Shown here piece after piece: positions 62,724-64,000 of a stretch of DNA of 64,000 bases. Position 1 is the first letter of the stretch. The number at the start of each line of letters is the position of its first letter. The position numbers were made by a program, and so were the translations under genes. The stretch is from Lateolabrax maculatus (lineage: Eukaryota > Chordata > Actinopteri > Acropomatiformes > Lateolabracidae): NCBI GenBank assembly GCA_031216445.1, contig CM062219.1, positions 10,946,501 to 11,010,500 of the forward strand, read 5' to 3'. The notes beneath the pieces were generated by a model that was not told where the DNA came from, searched no databases, and was given only the letters and a program-made list of their open reading frames with translations.

Positions 62724-63904
62724 ATGGCCACCGCCGCCCCCCCTCCGGCCTCGGGCGCCACCGCGGCCACCGACAACCCGAGTCCCGGATCCAGCGGCTC
62801 GACTGCGGCCGACGGCGGCGGCCAGGACAGCACTTTCGAGTGCAACATCTGTCTGGACACCGCCAAGGATGCAGTGATCAGCCTGTGCGGACACCTCTTC
62901 TGGTGAGAAACTGTTACTGGTCACTCCAGTTCACTGTTGTCCAGGCGGTCCGGATCCTACAACCACCATCGGTTGCCATTTGGGGAATTTGCATGTTATC
63001 TTTACTCTTAACAGTGATGGTATAAAACAGTGGATCTACAAACATGCCTAAAATATCGAATATTTGTTGGCAATTGCTTCAAAAAACATCCAAGTGCTTC
63101 CCTAGAATAAAGCGTTTGTTATTACTAGTTATTACAGGAATTTCATAACTATTTTTCAGCTTTCTATGATAACTTAATATTGCTGGTTTAATGTTTACAA
63201 CGTGTATGTCATGCTATAAAAGTACAGTCTGTAAATACAAGCCTGGAGCTGTATTTAGTGTATGCATAAGCAAACATGTTTTGATTTGATCAACTTTGTC
63301 AGGCGGTTCACTCCTTCACATATTAGCCAACTTCTGTTTTTCCTGGACAGGGCAGGTCCAGCATCTGGTCTGATATCGGTGGTGACAACTTAGTTATTTA
63401 TTTCATAGTCTAGAGAGAAGATAAATCCCAAAGCAGGAAGCCAGTTTTCTTTTGCTTTCCCCCTCTCTCTAGTCGCTGCGCTCACCCTCAGCTTTCACTA
63501 GTGAAGTGATGAATTGTTTTCATTAGAACGCAGGATGTGTGGGTGCCATGTTTTGGTAAATGTTGTATATTTTTTGCATAAAGTTTTACTAATCAAACCT
63601 ATTCCCTGTCCAACACCTCAACTCTTATCTTCCTTCGCGTCTCCTCTCCATCAGTTGGCCGTGCTTGCACCAGGTAAGCTGAACATATCTCCCACCTGTC
63701 TGCTACTTTCAAATGACACGTGCATTGTTGTTGTCGGTATATTACTGATGCGGTCGGGTCATTAACATCTGTGTCTTTAACATCTGTGCAGTGGCTGGAG
63801 ACCAGACCCAACAGACAAGTGTGTCCAGTGTGTAAAGCTGGCATCAGCAGAGACAAGGTTATCCCCTTATATGGGCGGGGGAGCACAGGTCAGCAAGACC
63901 CCAG
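62724..63904 (+). CDS. rnf185: E3 ubiquitin ligase RNF185, 5' part (cut by window edge)
   Basis: ER-membrane RING ligase, relative of RNF5, active in ER-associated degradation. Three exons are in the window: 62724-62902, 63655-63673 (only 19 bases) and 63792-63904; the phases agree and the last ends at donor AG|GTGAGG, with the rest beyond 64000. 103 complete codons are visible. The Ala/Pro/Ser/Gly-rich N-terminus (1-33) differs from mammals; from [19 protein letters not shown] on it is nearly identical to human RNF185. All eight RING ligands are present: Cys40, 43, 55, His57, Cys60, 63, 77, 80. The short exon encodes the second half of the Cys60 codon to Gln66. The two C-terminal membrane helices known in the family lie outside the window. 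Confidence 0.95.
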
Positions 63905-64000
63905 GTGAGGACTTTGGTGTAGTATGACTGCTCACTGACTCCAGACTCGATGTATTATGTAATCACAGTACTCCCCAGGATTCTTTGGTGATGAATATTT

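Overview
The window is nuclear DNA of a ray-finned fish, most likely a spiny-rayed teleost. It holds eight vertebrate gene loci with compact GT-AG introns, AT-rich intergenic DNA with many microsatellites, and several interspersed repeats of kinds I recognise as common in teleosts (short DNA-transposon-like elements, a decayed L1-type LINE, LINE tails ending in simple repeats). I reconstructed exon structures by hand from splice-site phase and similarity to known families. Species cannot be named from the sequence alone.

Layout, left to right. 1-3.7 kb is gene-poor; there is a weak hint of a minus-strand gene start near 2.1 kb and a repeat at 2.4-3.1 kb. svop (+, 3.8-8.7 kb) encodes an SV2-related 12-helix transporter-like protein of 540 residues. 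ssh1 (+, 10.1-22.7 kb, with a possible 4.3 kb 3' UTR) encodes the cofilin phosphatase Slingshot-1; a second, internal first exon at 13.3 kb is in the right phase to make an isoform with another N-terminus. A single large coding exon at 29.7-32.3 kb encodes an 879-residue, mostly low-complexity protein that I do not recognise. coro1c (+, 38.5-43.2 kb, untranslated first exon probably near 34.7 kb) encodes coronin-1C. selplg (+, 46.8-48.1 kb) is a mucin-like PSGL-1 homologue. tmem119 (+, 51.9-52.8 kb) and iscu (-, 54.1-56.4 kb) point tail to tail. 56.5-59.8 kb is a transposon graveyard. cmklr1-like (+, 60.1-61.1 kb) is a chemerin-receptor-type GPCR. rnf185 (+, from 62.7 kb) runs off the right edge.

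Most of the block (SVOP, SSH1, CORO1C, SELPLG, TMEM119, ISCU, CMKLR1) matches in content and largely in order the human 12q23-q24 region, which supports the orthology calls. RNF185 is on human chromosome 22, so the right edge marks a rearrangement relative to human. The genes are independent transcription units. Two neighbours share a theme: Slingshot-1 activates cofilin by dephosphorylation and coronin-1C works on the same actin turnover machinery.

The more interesting points are the alternative ssh1 first exon, a Slingshot-1 tail that ends about 170 residues short of the human one, the unrecognised 879-residue gene, a PSGL-1 ectodomain with no tyrosine at all, a serine at the NPxxY position of the chemerin-type receptor, two long near-perfect hairpins in coro1c introns, and a 19-base exon in rnf185. 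No novel multi-gene system was found.
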